This document shows, one piece after another, positions 7,745 to 15,694 of a DNA stretch of 25,018 nucleotides. Both the position numbers and the translations under genes were made by a program. The stretch is from assembly GCA_036164085.1 (NCBI GenBank), contig JAYZJV010000016.1, positions 1 to 25,018 on the forward strand, given 5' to 3'. Under the pieces are notes generated by a model. It saw nothing but the letters and a program-made list of their open reading frames with translations. It did no database searches and was not told the origin of the DNA. Each line of letters begins with the position of its first letter. Within the stretch, counting starts at the first letter, position 1. The DNA is from TMED-70 sp036164085 (GTDB lineage Bacteria > Chloroflexota > Dehalococcoidia > Lucifugimonadales > Lucifugimonadaceae).

Positions 7745-10090
7745 TTAATGAGAACTTTTTTCTTTATTGTCGTGATCATTACTATGTTCATCGATGTGAT
7801 CACTTCCGTGACTTTCTCTGAAATTTATTGATTCTTGATACTTATGATGATTTTCTTCTTCTGCTTCATGAGCAGTTTGACCAGGCTTGACTATAAGTAC
7901 TGGTACTCCAGGTTCAACAGGAAATGCAGTAACATTTCCTTCAAATTTAGGGAGTTTTTCATTTCCTCCAGCTCTTTTCAACGAAACTTTTGTAGAAGCC
8001 CACGCGAAAGATCCAGAATTTTCATCAATTTTTCCAGAAAGAATTTTCAATACGTTTGAGCCTCTGTCTTCAGAGTATCTTCCACCTTTTTCAGTACCTT
8101 GACCAGTTGGAACACAAAGAGTTCCTGGTTGAACTCCTGGGTGTGGATAAGCTAGGCATTTTATTTCTCCTGAATCAGATTTTAAATAAATTATGTCTCC
8201 TTCGTTGATGTTCATTTCTGATGCTTGAATATTATTTATTTCTACCCAAGTTTGCCAGGCTGCTGTTGTTATTCCATCAGAGGCTTGTTGTGCAAAAGGA
8301 GAGTTAGCAAGTTTGCCATCCATTAGCACATTAGTAAATGGAATAAGATGAAATTCTTCTCCAAAGTTGCTATCTGTCTCAGAAAATGAATTTTTAGATT
8401 CAAATTCAAATGGATTTTTAAGCCTAATCTTTTTTTGTTCTGAAGAGATTGATTTATTCCAATAACCGCCTCTTTGTTGCACTCCATTCATAAATGAATT
8501 TTTATCATTTGCAATAACCGAACCAGATTTGCTAGATCCTTTATATTCATTGTCAAATACTTTTTTAACTAAAGATTTGTTAGATCCACTTATTGAAGGT
8601 TCTAAATCTAGTAAAGTGTCAGCATAACTTACGGCACCTGATGCTCCTGGGCCATCTTTGACAACCACTGGTTGTTGTAAAGAAACAGTTAGGTACCCTG
8701 GAAGTGGATTAGGAATCTCTGATCCCCATTCTTCAAAAAAAGTTGTATCTGGAACAACAATATCTGAATATTGTAGGGTTTCATTCATTATGTTTCCAAA
8801 TGAAATAACAGTCTCGACATTTTTCAATGCACCTTTCACGTCTAATGAATTAGGCATTGCATATACCAAATCAACTCCCTTTATAATTACTGTATCAACA
8901 TAACCTGCTCTCCATTGTGCAATTTCTTCTTGCCAATCTTTAAAACTGTTTGGTTTAGTTGATCCTCCTATATTTTCTTTATCAATCTCAGGATTAAGGA
9001 TTACTCCTCCTGTTTTACCTATAGAGCCTAAAAGAACATTTAGTGCAAATATTACATATGTATTGAACTTACCATTCGTATAAGCCGATGTTGATCCACC
9101 TGCGAATACAATACTTTTACCTTTTGATATTTTATGAGCAATTTCTTTTATTTTTTCTTGTGATACCCCTGTCCTTTTTTCAACATCCTCTGGATTGTAT
9201 CCAAATTCTACTTTTCCATCAGGGAATTTATTTAAAAATTCGTTTATTTGAGTTTCTGGAACTAGTTTTTCATTTATAATTATGTTTGCTATTGATAAAG
9301 CTATTTCTGATTCCGTTCCTGGGTAGGGAGATAACCATAAATCTGAATTTGCAGAAGTTAAAGAAAATCTTGGTTCTACATGTGCAAAAAACCCTCTATT
9401 TCCAGATCTTAGTTCACCAAAAGCATGTCCATATTGAGCAGGAGAAATCCAATTTTCAATCCAATCTGCTCCGAAAGACAAAACATTGTCCGCATGGGCT
9501 ATATCAAAATGTGGGATTTCATTAGTTTCAAAAAGTTCATACACAGCTTCATGTAAATTAGTTTGGTCTAAAGCATCATATGTTAGGTATCTTCCTCCTC
9601 TGCTTTCAGCAAATTTTTGAGAAATCCAACCTTCTGTACTTCTAGTTGGATTAGAAACTACTACAATTTTTTTACCTTTTGATGTAGCTTCTTTGATAAA
9701 TTTATCCATTTCTTCAAAGTTAGTATTTGAAAGAATTCCATCTTTGGATCTTCTTAACTTTGGTTTATGCAATCTGTCTGGATTATAGTGAAGTTGAATG
9801 GCACAATCTAGATTAGATCTTGCTCCTCCTCTGTTAACAGGATGATCAGGATTTCCCTTTAACTTTTTTATTCTTCCTTCAAGTATTCTAACTAAAACTC
9901 CATCACCTGAGGCTCCTTCTGTCCAAGAAGTAGCATACCATGAATCAATACCTCTAACTAAGTCTTCAGGCATATCAACAGGACTTTGTACTATTAGTTC
10001 TTTTTCAGGAATAGAACAAGCAGCAAATATTACAGCACCAGCTGCAGATTTTCCGCTTAGTGATAAAAATTCTCTCCTGTTTATTTTCAT
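7745..10090 (-). CDS. actB1: Alternative complex III subunit ActB1, molybdopterin-oxidoreductase-like protein with Tat signal
   Basis: 781 residues. The N terminus carries a twin-arginine signal (NRREFLSLSG, Arg5-Arg6) followed by a hydrophobic stretch and a possible lipobox FAAC at Cys25. The body has the fold of the molybdopterin oxidoreductase family but lacks the N-terminal CxxCxxxC [4Fe-4S] motif. In known ActB proteins this half holds no molybdenum cofactor and is structural. The C-terminal 41 residues (about 741-781) are rich in His, Asp, Glu and Ser, with eight histidines, and end at the point where fused ActB proteins continue into the Fe-S half. The gene follows actA by about 30 bp and precedes actB2 by 18 bp. 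Confidence 0.9.
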   Translation of the reverse strand: MKINRREFLSLSGKSAAGAVIFAACSIPEKELIVQSPVDMPEDLVRGIDSWYATSWTEGASGDGVLVRILEGRIKKLKGNPDHPVNRGGARSNLDCAIQLHYNPDRLHKPKLRRSKDGILSNTNFEEMDKFIKEATSKGKKIVVVSNPTRSTEGWISQKFAESRGGRYLTYDALDQTNLHEAVYELFETNEIPHFDIAHADNVLSFGADWIENWISPAQYGHAFGELRSGNRGFFAHVEPRFSLTSANSDLWLSPYPGTESEIALSIANIIINEKLVPETQINEFLNKFPDGKVEFGYNPEDVEKRTGVSQEKIKEIAHKISKGKSIVFAGGSTSAYTNGKFNTYVIFALNVLLGSIGKTGGVILNPEIDKENIGGSTKPNSFKDWQEEIAQWRAGYVDTVIIKGVDLVYAMPNSLDVKGALKNVETVISFGNIMNETLQYSDIVVPDTTFFEEWGSEIPNPLPGYLTVSLQQPVVVKDGPGASGAVSYADTLLDLEPSISGSNKSLVKKVFDNEYKGSSKSGSVIANDKNSFMNGVQQRGGYWNKSISSEQKKIRLKNPFEFESKNSFSETDSNFGEEFHLIPFTNVLMDGKLANSPFAQQASDGITTAAWQTWVEINNIQASEMNINEGDIIYLKSDSGEIKCLAYPHPGVQPGTLCVPTGQGTEKGGRYSEDRGSNVLKILSGKIDENSGSFAWASTKVSLKRAGGNEKLPKFEGNVTAFPVEPGVPVLIVKPGQTAHEAEEENHHKYQESINFRESHGSDHIDEHSNDHDNKEKSSH

Positions 10091-10120
10091 AATTTCCTCA
10101 AAATGTTTTTTTTACTATAT

Positions 10121-10855
10121 TTAATGGTGGCAGGCCGCACAATCAGTGGGACCTCCATTTTTTCTATGACAATTAACACATTGTCCCATTTTCAATGGTT
10201 CTACTTGGTAAACTTTTTCCATGTTAGCGACATCTCCATGACAGGTTGAACATACTTGAGAAGCAGGAACTGAATCCTTGCCTTCCAGGTCAAATCTATC
10301 AGGAACATTTTCTATTGATGATGGATTGTTTGACAGATAATTTATATGAGCTGAGTGTACAAACCTTACATGATCTGGAAGTCTATGGACCCTTCTCCAG
10401 TTAATAGGTGAAGCCATTTCAGAATCTACTATAACTTGTTTACTCTCTGTGTTCTCATATATCCCTGATGCTTCTCTTAATTTAATAAGATCTTCGCTTT
10501 CATAACTCCCAACTGCTCTATGACAACTTGCACAAAGCTCTACAGCTGGAACATGAGCAGAAGAAGATTTGGTAACTGTTCTATGGCAGAAAGTACAATC
10601 CATTCCTAATCCCCCTTCTGATTCAGGAGCTGCATGCTTGGTATGAGGAAAATTAATAGGTTGATCAAATGTTTGTTCAAACCCTAGTACTGGTAGAGGT
10701 TGTCCTAACCAGGCATTAAATAATCCTGCTAATAAAATAGAAAAAATAGCTAGAGTAGTAAGACCTCCTAGTCCAACAAGTGGGACTAGAACTTTAATCC
10801 ATAATGGTGTAGTTCTGTCTAATTCTCTTATTTTATTTATAATTTTATTTATAAT
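10121..10855 (-). CDS. actA: Alternative complex III subunit ActA, pentaheme cytochrome c, probable ATT start
   Basis: From the proposed start the product is 244 residues. A short basic N terminus is followed by one transmembrane helix (about 20-42) and a periplasmic domain with five CXXCH motifs at 87-91, 108-112, 202-206, 226-230 and 239-243 (CTFCH, CASCH, CSTCH, CVNCH, CAACH). Five hemes plus an N-terminal anchor is the ActA layout. ActA accepts electrons from ActB2. The first in-frame ATG (at 10603, residue 85) would delete the anchor and the conserved region before heme 1. Upstream the frame stays open to a stop at 10859-10861, with no ATG, GTG or TTG. An ATT codon at 10855 lies 7 bases after GGAG and is the best start, though an ATA three bases on is possible. 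Confidence 0.88.
   Translation of the reverse strand: MINKIINKIRELDRTTPLWIKVLVPLVGLGGLTTLAIFSILLAGLFNAWLGQPLPVLGFEQTFDQPINFPHTKHAAPESEGGLGMDCTFCHRTVTKSSSAHVPAVELCASCHRAVGSYESEDLIKLREASGIYENTESKQVIVDSEMASPINWRRVHRLPDHVRFVHSAHINYLSNNPSSIENVPDRFDLEGKDSVPASQVCSTCHGDVANMEKVYQVEPLKMGQCVNCHRKNGGPTDCAACHH
10832..10855 (-). repeat. 12-bp tandem duplication at the actA start
   Basis: On the minus strand the unit ATTATAAATAAA occurs twice back to back, encoding (I/M)INK-IINK at the ActA N terminus. The first unit begins with the proposed ATT start codon. The duplication may be recent slippage in A+T-rich DNA. Confidence 0.7.
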
Positions 10856-10862
10856 TTTTTAT

Positions 10863-10866
10863 CTCC
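10863..10866 (-). promoter_or_regulatory. Ribosome binding site deciding the non-ATG start of actA
   Basis: GGAG on the minus strand, followed by seven A/T bases and then ATT. It lies in the 24-bp gap after the stop of the small two-helix gene. It is the only Shine-Dalgarno-like sequence near the open end of the actA frame. Confidence 0.55.
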
Positions 10867-10879
10867 AATAATTAAACAA

Positions 10880-11173
10880 TTATTGCCAAAAGCTTGGATA
10901 TATTCTTTCTAAAACTGGATATATATTAAAAAAAGCTAACAAAAAGAAAGTAATAATTGAAACTAAGCCAATAAATCCTATTATGTACAAAATAGGTCTA
11001 AGCTTGTTGAATTTTTCACTAACTGTTTTTGAATCTACAGCAGAAGGGATAATGGCATGAGCAACCAATAATATTGGGCCAGTTAAAATAGCAGATACTA
11101 AAGCCAAAGTTAAAAAGGTTATTGATCTAGCTATTTCGCTCCACTCTCCTGTTGTGGGTGCAAACGGATCCAA
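10880..11173 (-). CDS. Small two-helix membrane protein, first gene of the act operon
   Basis: 97 residues with a TTG start at 11173, nine bases after a strong AGGAGG (11183-11188 on the minus strand). A hydrophilic N terminus (DPFAPTTGEWSE) precedes two transmembrane helices at about 17-42 and 60-84, joined by a charged loop with SEKFNKLRP. The C terminus ends PSFWQ. It opens the act operon and lies 24 bp upstream of actA. Some ACIII preparations contain extra small membrane subunits (ActG, ActH), and this could be such a subunit, but I cannot show homology. It could also be an assembly factor. Confidence 0.72.
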   Translation of the reverse strand: MDPFAPTTGEWSEIARSITFLTLALVSAILTGPILLVAHAIIPSAVDSKTVSEKFNKLRPILYIIGFIGLVSIITFFLLAFFNIYPVLERIYPSFWQ

Positions 11174-11344
11174 ATTAATAGCCCTCCTGAAGTTTTTTTT
11201 GAATTACAATAATGTACATTAATCTTAGAACATTCTACTATTATTTTCTTTAAAATGGACGTTATTTTTATGCAAATATTTTAATTTAATTGCAATATTC
11301 TTTAAAAGGGATTTAATTTTTATATATTTTTTGAAAGGGTTGTT
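11174..11344. promoter_or_regulatory. Divergent control region between the act operon and the E1 dehydrogenase genes
   Basis: A 171-bp gap between minus-strand and plus-strand gene starts must carry promoters for both. It holds a ribosome site for each side (AGGAGG at 11183-11188 minus, AAAGGG at 11334-11339 plus), a perfect 10-bp palindrome AATGTACATT at 11211-11220, and an imperfect direct repeat of 25 bp. I cannot assign -10 and -35 boxes with confidence in such A+T-rich sequence. Confidence 0.5.
11247..11323 (+). repeat. Imperfect direct repeat, two 25-bp copies 52 bp apart
   Basis: Copy 1 (11247-11271) and copy 2 (11299-11323) agree at 21 of 25 positions. Both begin TCTTTAAAA, share GGA at the same offset and end in TTTTTAT. 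Each copy is close to a TGCAA(A)TATT element (11271-11280 and 11291-11299). They sit just upstream of the E1 alpha start and could be paired regulator sites, though low complexity weakens the case. Confidence 0.5.
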
Positions 11345-12340
11345 TTGATTAAAAAAGATAAATTAGTGTGGATTTATGAGACTATGTGTAGAATAAGATT
11401 TTTTGAAGAATCTATGCTTGAACAAACTTATAAAGGTAATTCTATGGGTGTCACTCATCCGTCAGATGGACAAGAAGCAGTTCCCACAGGAATATGTGCT
11501 CATTTGACTGAAAAAGACTGGATAGGCTCAACTCATAGAGGTCATGGACATTGTATAGCAAAAGGTTTGGAAACCGACAAAATGATGGCAGAAATCATGG
11601 GGAAATTTACGGGAAACTGTAAAGGAAAAGGAGGCTCAATGCACATTGCAGACTTTTCTAAAGGAATGCTTGGAGCAAATGCAATTGTAGGAGCTTCTAT
11701 TCCTTTGGCAGTTGGTGCTGCATTGACAGCAAAGTATCAAGGTAAAGAAAAAGATTCTATTGGAGTAGCTTTTTTTGGAGATGGAGCATCTTCACAAGGA
11801 GTTTTGCATGAATCAATGAATTTAGCTTCAATATGGAAACTGCCTGTAATTTTTGCATGTGAAAATAACCAATATGCTGAAGCAACTCCATCATGGTATG
11901 CAGTTTCAGTAGAAGATATAGCAGATAGAGCTGCTTCATATAATATTCCTGGCGTTATCGTTGATGGAATGGATGTTTTTCAAGTTTATGAGGCTGCTGA
12001 AGAAGCAGTTTCTAGAGCTAGGAAAGGCTTGGGGCCAACTTTGTTAGAACTGAAAACATATAGGTATCATGGACATTTTCATGCAGATCAACCAGAAAAA
12101 TATAGAACTGAAGAAGAAGAAAAGATTTGGAAAAATAGGGATTGTATAAAGTCTTTTGAAAAAAAAGTTTTAGAGCAAAAGCTAATGACTAAAACAGAAC
12201 TAAGCACTTTGAAAAAAAATATTGAGAAAGAAATCGAAGCTGCAGTAGAATTTGGTTTATCTAGTCCATTACCGCCGACTGAGACTTTATATGAAGATGT
12301 TTATGTAAATTATTCTAACGACTTAAAAGGATTGAGATAA
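11345..12340 (+). CDS. Thiamine-diphosphate-dependent 2-oxoacid dehydrogenase E1, alpha subunit (pyruvate or acetoin type)
   Basis: 331 residues, normal for an E1 alpha of the PdhA/AcoA type. The thiamine-diphosphate motif begins GDG at 145-147 and ends with ENNQY at about 173-177. The upstream GKGGSMH (about 94-100) and HRGHGHCIAKG stretches are typical of the family. The TTG start at 11345 lies five bases after AAAGGG; the first in-frame ATG would cut into the conserved start of the fold. With the beta subunit 19 bp downstream it forms the heterotetramer that decarboxylates a 2-oxoacid and passes the acyl group to lipoyl-E2. No E2 or E3 gene is in the window, so the exact substrate (pyruvate, acetoin or branched-chain oxoacid) stays open; pyruvate is favoured. 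Confidence 0.85.
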   Translation: MIKKDKLVWIYETMCRIRFFEESMLEQTYKGNSMGVTHPSDGQEAVPTGICAHLTEKDWIGSTHRGHGHCIAKGLETDKMMAEIMGKFTGNCKGKGGSMHIADFSKGMLGANAIVGASIPLAVGAALTAKYQGKEKDSIGVAFFGDGASSQGVLHESMNLASIWKLPVIFACENNQYAEATPSWYAVSVEDIADRAASYNIPGVIVDGMDVFQVYEAAEEAVSRARKGLGPTLLELKTYRYHGHFHADQPEKYRTEEEEKIWKNRDCIKSFEKKVLEQKLMTKTELSTLKKNIEKEIEAAVEFGLSSPLPPTETLYEDVYVNYSNDLKGLR

Positions 12341-12359
12341 ATCTTATTGAAAGGAAGAC

Positions 12360-13421
12360 ATGACTATAGAAAATCAAAATAGTTTAGGTCCAGGGTTTGA
12401 TGTAAAAGGATCTGAAATGAGATATAGAGACGCCTTTAATAATACTTTAAGAGCAGAATTGGAACATGATGAAAATGTTTTGATAATAGGGGAAGATATT
12501 TCAGGTGGTTTTGATAAAGAAACTAAGGAACCCTTGGATGCATGGGGAGGACCTTTTGCAGCTACAAAAGGGTTAGTGCAAGATTTTGGTGTTGAAAGGA
12601 TTATGGATGCTCCAATTTCTGAGGCAGGATTTGTAGGTGCCGCTATAGGAGCTGCTTTAACTGGACTTAGACCTGTCGTAGATCTGATGTATTTTGACTT
12701 TACTACAGTAGCATTTGATCAGTTGTTATCGAATGCTGCAAAGAGTAGATATATGTTTGGAGGTCAAACAAAAGTACCTCTTACTCTTTTTGCAAGATCA
12801 GGAGGTGGAACTGGTCATGCTGCTCAACATTCAAGTGCATTTTATTCAATACTAGCTCACATTCCTGGTTTGAAAGTTGTGACTCCATCTGATCCTTATT
12901 CTGTTAAGGGTTTATTATCTGCAGCTATTCGAGATGATGATCCTGTTTTTGTTGTAAATGATAAAAAATTGATCAATATGACAGGTTTTGTTCCTGATCA
13001 AGAATACCAAATTGCATTAGGAAAAGGAAGGATGCTAAAACAGGGTAATGATATTACTTTAGTAGGGATGAGCTATACTTCAGTTGTCTGTAAAGAAGCA
13101 GCGGAAAAATTAGAAAATATAGGAGTAGATGCAGAAGTAATTGATCTTATGTCGTTATCTCCATTGGATGAAGAAATAGTTATCGATTCAGTCAAAAAGA
13201 CAAATAGAATAGTAATAGTTGATGAAGATAACCCTAAGGCTAGTATTGCAAGTGAAGTAGCTGCAATTGTTTCTGATAAAGCCTTTGACTTTCTTGATGC
13301 TCCTGTAAAAAGAGTAACAGCTCCACATACACCTGTTCCATATAGCAAGGGATTGGAAGATGAATTTATGCCTGATAGTAATGATGTTTTTGATACAGTA
13401 AAAAAGCTTTTAGATATTTGA
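12360..13421 (+). CDS. Thiamine-diphosphate-dependent 2-oxoacid dehydrogenase E1, beta subunit
   Basis: 353 residues, slightly longer than the usual 325 because of about 19 extra residues before the conserved MRYRDAFNNTLRAEL start. The ATG at 12360 has a good site (AAAGGAA, about 4-6 bases away), so the extension is probably real. Family signatures include VLIIGEDI, the APISEAGFVGAAIGAALTGL region and IPGLKVVTPSDPYSVKGLL. The subunit pairs with the alpha chain to build the active site and binds E2. The 3' end overlaps the convergent DUF971 gene by 12 bp. Transketolase-like family membership is certain; the substrate is not. Confidence 0.87.
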   Translation: MTIENQNSLGPGFDVKGSEMRYRDAFNNTLRAELEHDENVLIIGEDISGGFDKETKEPLDAWGGPFAATKGLVQDFGVERIMDAPISEAGFVGAAIGAALTGLRPVVDLMYFDFTTVAFDQLLSNAAKSRYMFGGQTKVPLTLFARSGGGTGHAAQHSSAFYSILAHIPGLKVVTPSDPYSVKGLLSAAIRDDDPVFVVNDKKLINMTGFVPDQEYQIALGKGRMLKQGNDITLVGMSYTSVVCKEAAEKLENIGVDAEVIDLMSLSPLDEEIVIDSVKKTNRIVIVDEDNPKASIASEVAAIVSDKAFDFLDAPVKRVTAPHTPVPYSKGLEDEFMPDSNDVFDTVKKLLDI

Positions 13422-13760
13422 TTTTTTTATTTCTTCAATAAGCTCTTTTTTATTTTTACATTTAACCGCATCGTCATTAATTGCATATGATAAAAGGCTG
13501 TTATATGGATAAATTCCACTTTCATGTCCATCAGACCATAATGGTTGAATGGCATATTTCCCAACTATAATATAGTCCACAACAATTATGTCATCAGACA
13601 CTCCTGATACATTTAGCAACTTTTTTCCAGTTAATTCTTCAACACAATTCGCACATGCACATTGTAGCCTTAGATATTTGTAGGGATATATACAAGATAT
13701 ATCGTTTCCCCAAATAATTTCTAACCCATCACTTAATCTATTTACAGCTTTCGGTTCCAT
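13410..13760 (-). CDS. DUF971 domain protein
   Basis: 116 residues. The DUF971 (gamma-butyrobetaine hydroxylase N-terminal-like) pattern is visible throughout: LEIIWGNDISCIYPYKYLR, a cysteine group CACANC (Cys34, Cys36, Cys39), EELTGK, then VGKYAIQPLWSDGHESGIY. In eukaryotic relatives this fold binds zinc, and the cysteines fit that. Bacterial free-standing copies have no settled role; many lie near Fe-S cluster or metabolic genes. The gene runs toward the E1 beta gene and overlaps it by 12 bp at the 3' ends. Family assignment is firm; no function is claimed. Confidence 0.85.
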   Translation of the reverse strand: MEPKAVNRLSDGLEIIWGNDISCIYPYKYLRLQCACANCVEELTGKKLLNVSGVSDDIIVVDYIIVGKYAIQPLWSDGHESGIYPYNSLLSYAINDDAVKCKNKKELIEEIKKSNI

Positions 13761-13805
13761 AAAATATTATGATTCTAATATGATTTTCTAACACACAGAG
13801 TAATG

Positions 13806-13834
13806 TTACAGAAATTCTAAATAAAAAATATACA
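13806..13834 (+). promoter_or_regulatory. Weak candidate promoter for the pxp / sodium-pump operon
   Basis: TTACAG (13806-13811) and TATACA (13829-13834) are separated by 17 bp, upstream of the plus-strand operon. A ribosome site AGGTG follows just before the ATG at 13862. Both boxes match consensus only partly, so this is a placement guess within the 101-bp divergent gap. Confidence 0.25.
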
Positions 13835-13861
13835 TAAATTAATACTTAAATAGGTGAAAAA

Positions 13862-14923
13862 ATGAATGATATTATAAAAGTTGGAGTTGTAGGAGCTGGA
13901 GGGAATACTGTTCTGAAACATATTCCTTTACTTCAAAAGATCGAAGGTGTAGAGATAGTATCTGTAGCAAATAGGTCAATTAAGTCTTCAAGTGCTGTAG
14001 CTTCTCAATTTGAAATAAAAAACTACTATGATAATTGGATACAAGTAGTAAATGATCCAGCTCTTGATGCAATTGTTATTGGAACTTGGCCTTATATGCA
14101 TAAAAAACTCACTATAGAAGCTTTGGGACAAGGCAAGCATGTATTATGCGAGGCAAGAATGTGCATGAATGCTGATGAAGCAATAGAAATGTATGATTGT
14201 GCTCAAACATATCCAAATTTAGTATCTCAAATTGTGCCTGCTCCTCACACGTTGCCAATCGATAAAACAATTATCCGTCTTATTTCATCTGGATACATTG
14301 GAGATTTGATAAATCTTAGAGGAATGGTAACGGCTGGGAATGATTTTCCTAAAGATAATCAAGAATTTCACTGGAGAAATAATAGAGATTTATCAGGGAA
14401 TAATATAATGCAAATGGGAATTTGGTACGAAGCGATTATGAGGTGGCTAGGACCAGCTAAATCTATCACAGCTAATGCTCAAACTATAATGAATCCTAGG
14501 ATTGATTATGACGGCAATTATGCTTACACAGATATCCCTGATCATTTAGATGTACTTTGTGAAATGGTTAGTGGAGGGACAGCTAATTTACAATTCACAA
14601 TGGTTTCTGGAATGGCTCCTGAATCAGAAATGTGGATTCATGGTACGAAAGGAACTATTGTTATTAAAACTGAAGCCACTGATGATCCAGGTGCACCCGA
14701 GCTAAAATTATATGGAGCAGAGCAAGGACAGAAAAACTTACAAGAAATAAAAGTACCAGATGAAGAAAAAGGGTCTTGGAGAGTTGAAGAAGAATTTATT
14801 AATGCAATTCGTGGAAAAGAAATTATTACACATACAAGCTTTTCAGATGGTGTTAAATATATGAAATTTACAGATGCTATTTTTGATTCATATTCAACGG
14901 GTCAAAAGATTTACATAACTTAA
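13862..14923 (+). CDS. Gfo/Idh/MocA-family protein with altered catalytic motifs
   Basis: 353 residues. The N-terminal Rossmann fold is clear (IKVGVVGAGGNT, residues 5-16), with the later GTWPYMHKKLTIEALGQGKHVLCE as in the family, and a C-terminal alpha/beta domain follows. The catalytic EKP motif is replaced by CEARM (96-100), so its lysine is missing. The usual DxGxH signature is replaced by QMGIWYE (184-190), so the histidine is missing as well. It may therefore bind NAD(P) without ordinary sugar-dehydrogenase chemistry, or belong to a variant subfamily. It is the first gene of the eight-gene operon and lies 3 bp before pxpA. Substrate unknown. Confidence 0.8.
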   Translation: MNDIIKVGVVGAGGNTVLKHIPLLQKIEGVEIVSVANRSIKSSSAVASQFEIKNYYDNWIQVVNDPALDAIVIGTWPYMHKKLTIEALGQGKHVLCEARMCMNADEAIEMYDCAQTYPNLVSQIVPAPHTLPIDKTIIRLISSGYIGDLINLRGMVTAGNDFPKDNQEFHWRNNRDLSGNNIMQMGIWYEAIMRWLGPAKSITANAQTIMNPRIDYDGNYAYTDIPDHLDVLCEMVSGGTANLQFTMVSGMAPESEMWIHGTKGTIVIKTEATDDPGAPELKLYGAEQGQKNLQEIKVPDEEKGSWRVEEEFINAIRGKEIITHTSFSDGVKYMKFTDAIFDSYSTGQKIYIT

Positions 14924-14926
14924 GAC

Positions 14927-15694
14927 ATGAAAAATAAAATTGACTTAAATGCAGATATAGGTGAATCTTTTGGTTCTTACAAACTTGGTTATGATGAAGA
15001 AATCGTAAAATATATTTCTTCAGCAAATATTGCTACAGGGTTTCATGCAGGAGATTATAATTGGATAAAAAAAACAGTAGATTTATCTATAGAAAATAAT
15101 GTTTCTATTGGAGCACATCCATCATATCCTGATTTATCTGGATTTGGAAGAAGAGAGATGTCTATGTCTTCGGAAGAAATCGAAAACCTGATCAAATATC
15201 AAGTTGGTGCACTAATAGGATTTGTTGGATTAGATAATCTTTCTCATGTAAAACCTCATGGGGCTCTTTATAATAAGGCGGTTAATGATGAAGTGACTGC
15301 TAAAGCTATAATTAGTGCTGTAAAATCAATAAGCAAAAACCTTATACATGTTGTATTGGCAGGTTCATTATGGGAAAAAATTGCAACGGAATCAGGAGTT
15401 AAGGTTTCTCGAGAAACTTATGCAGACAGAGAGTTTATGTCTGATGGAACTCTTTGTCCAAGATCAGTTAAGGGCTCAGTAATAGAAGATTCGAAAAGAA
15501 TAGTAGAGAGAACATTGCAAATGATCAATACTAATCAAGTTAAGGCTTTTGACGGAGATATTATAAAAATTGATTTTGATTCAATTTGTTTGCATGGGGA
15601 TACAAAAGGGTCTGTTCAAATAGCGAAAAGTATAAATAACTCGTTTAGAGAAAATAATATCATTTTAACTTCTATGCCTAAAATTATTTTATGA
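14927..15694 (+). CDS. pxpA: 5-oxoprolinase subunit A (LamB/YcsF family)
   Basis: 255 residues, the standard length. The family signatures are all present: DLNADIGESFG (6-16), GFHAGDY in place of the common CGFHAGDP, GAHPSYPDLSGFGRRE, HVKPHGALYN and LHGDT near the C terminus. These carry the metal and substrate ligands of the TIM-barrel-like YcsF fold. PxpA acts with PxpB and PxpC in ATP-dependent opening of 5-oxoproline to glutamate in bacteria. The gene lies 3 bp after the Gfo-like gene and overlaps pxpB by 4 bp (ATGA). In this operon its partners may include the biotin carrier and the sodium pump, so its true substrate may differ. Confidence 0.92.
   Translation: MKNKIDLNADIGESFGSYKLGYDEEIVKYISSANIATGFHAGDYNWIKKTVDLSIENNVSIGAHPSYPDLSGFGRREMSMSSEEIENLIKYQVGALIGFVGLDNLSHVKPHGALYNKAVNDEVTAKAIISAVKSISKNLIHVVLAGSLWEKIATESGVKVSRETYADREFMSDGTLCPRSVKGSVIEDSKRIVERTLQMINTNQVKAFDGDIIKIDFDSICLHGDTKGSVQIAKSINNSFRENNIILTSMPKIIL

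Noticed and set aside
7745..10090. ActB1 as an active molybdenum enzyme (nitrate, formate or polysulfide type)
   Set aside because: The N-terminal Fe-S cysteine motif is missing and the surrounding act genes identify the cofactor-free ACIII subunit.
10121..10603. Short ActA beginning at the first ATG
   Set aside because: It would lack the membrane anchor and about 84 residues of open, protein-like frame, and no ribosome site precedes that ATG.
13380..13440. Terminator after the E1 beta gene
   Set aside because: AAAAGCTTTT and a following T run are present, but no stable G+C stem is visible and the region is inside the DUF971 overlap.
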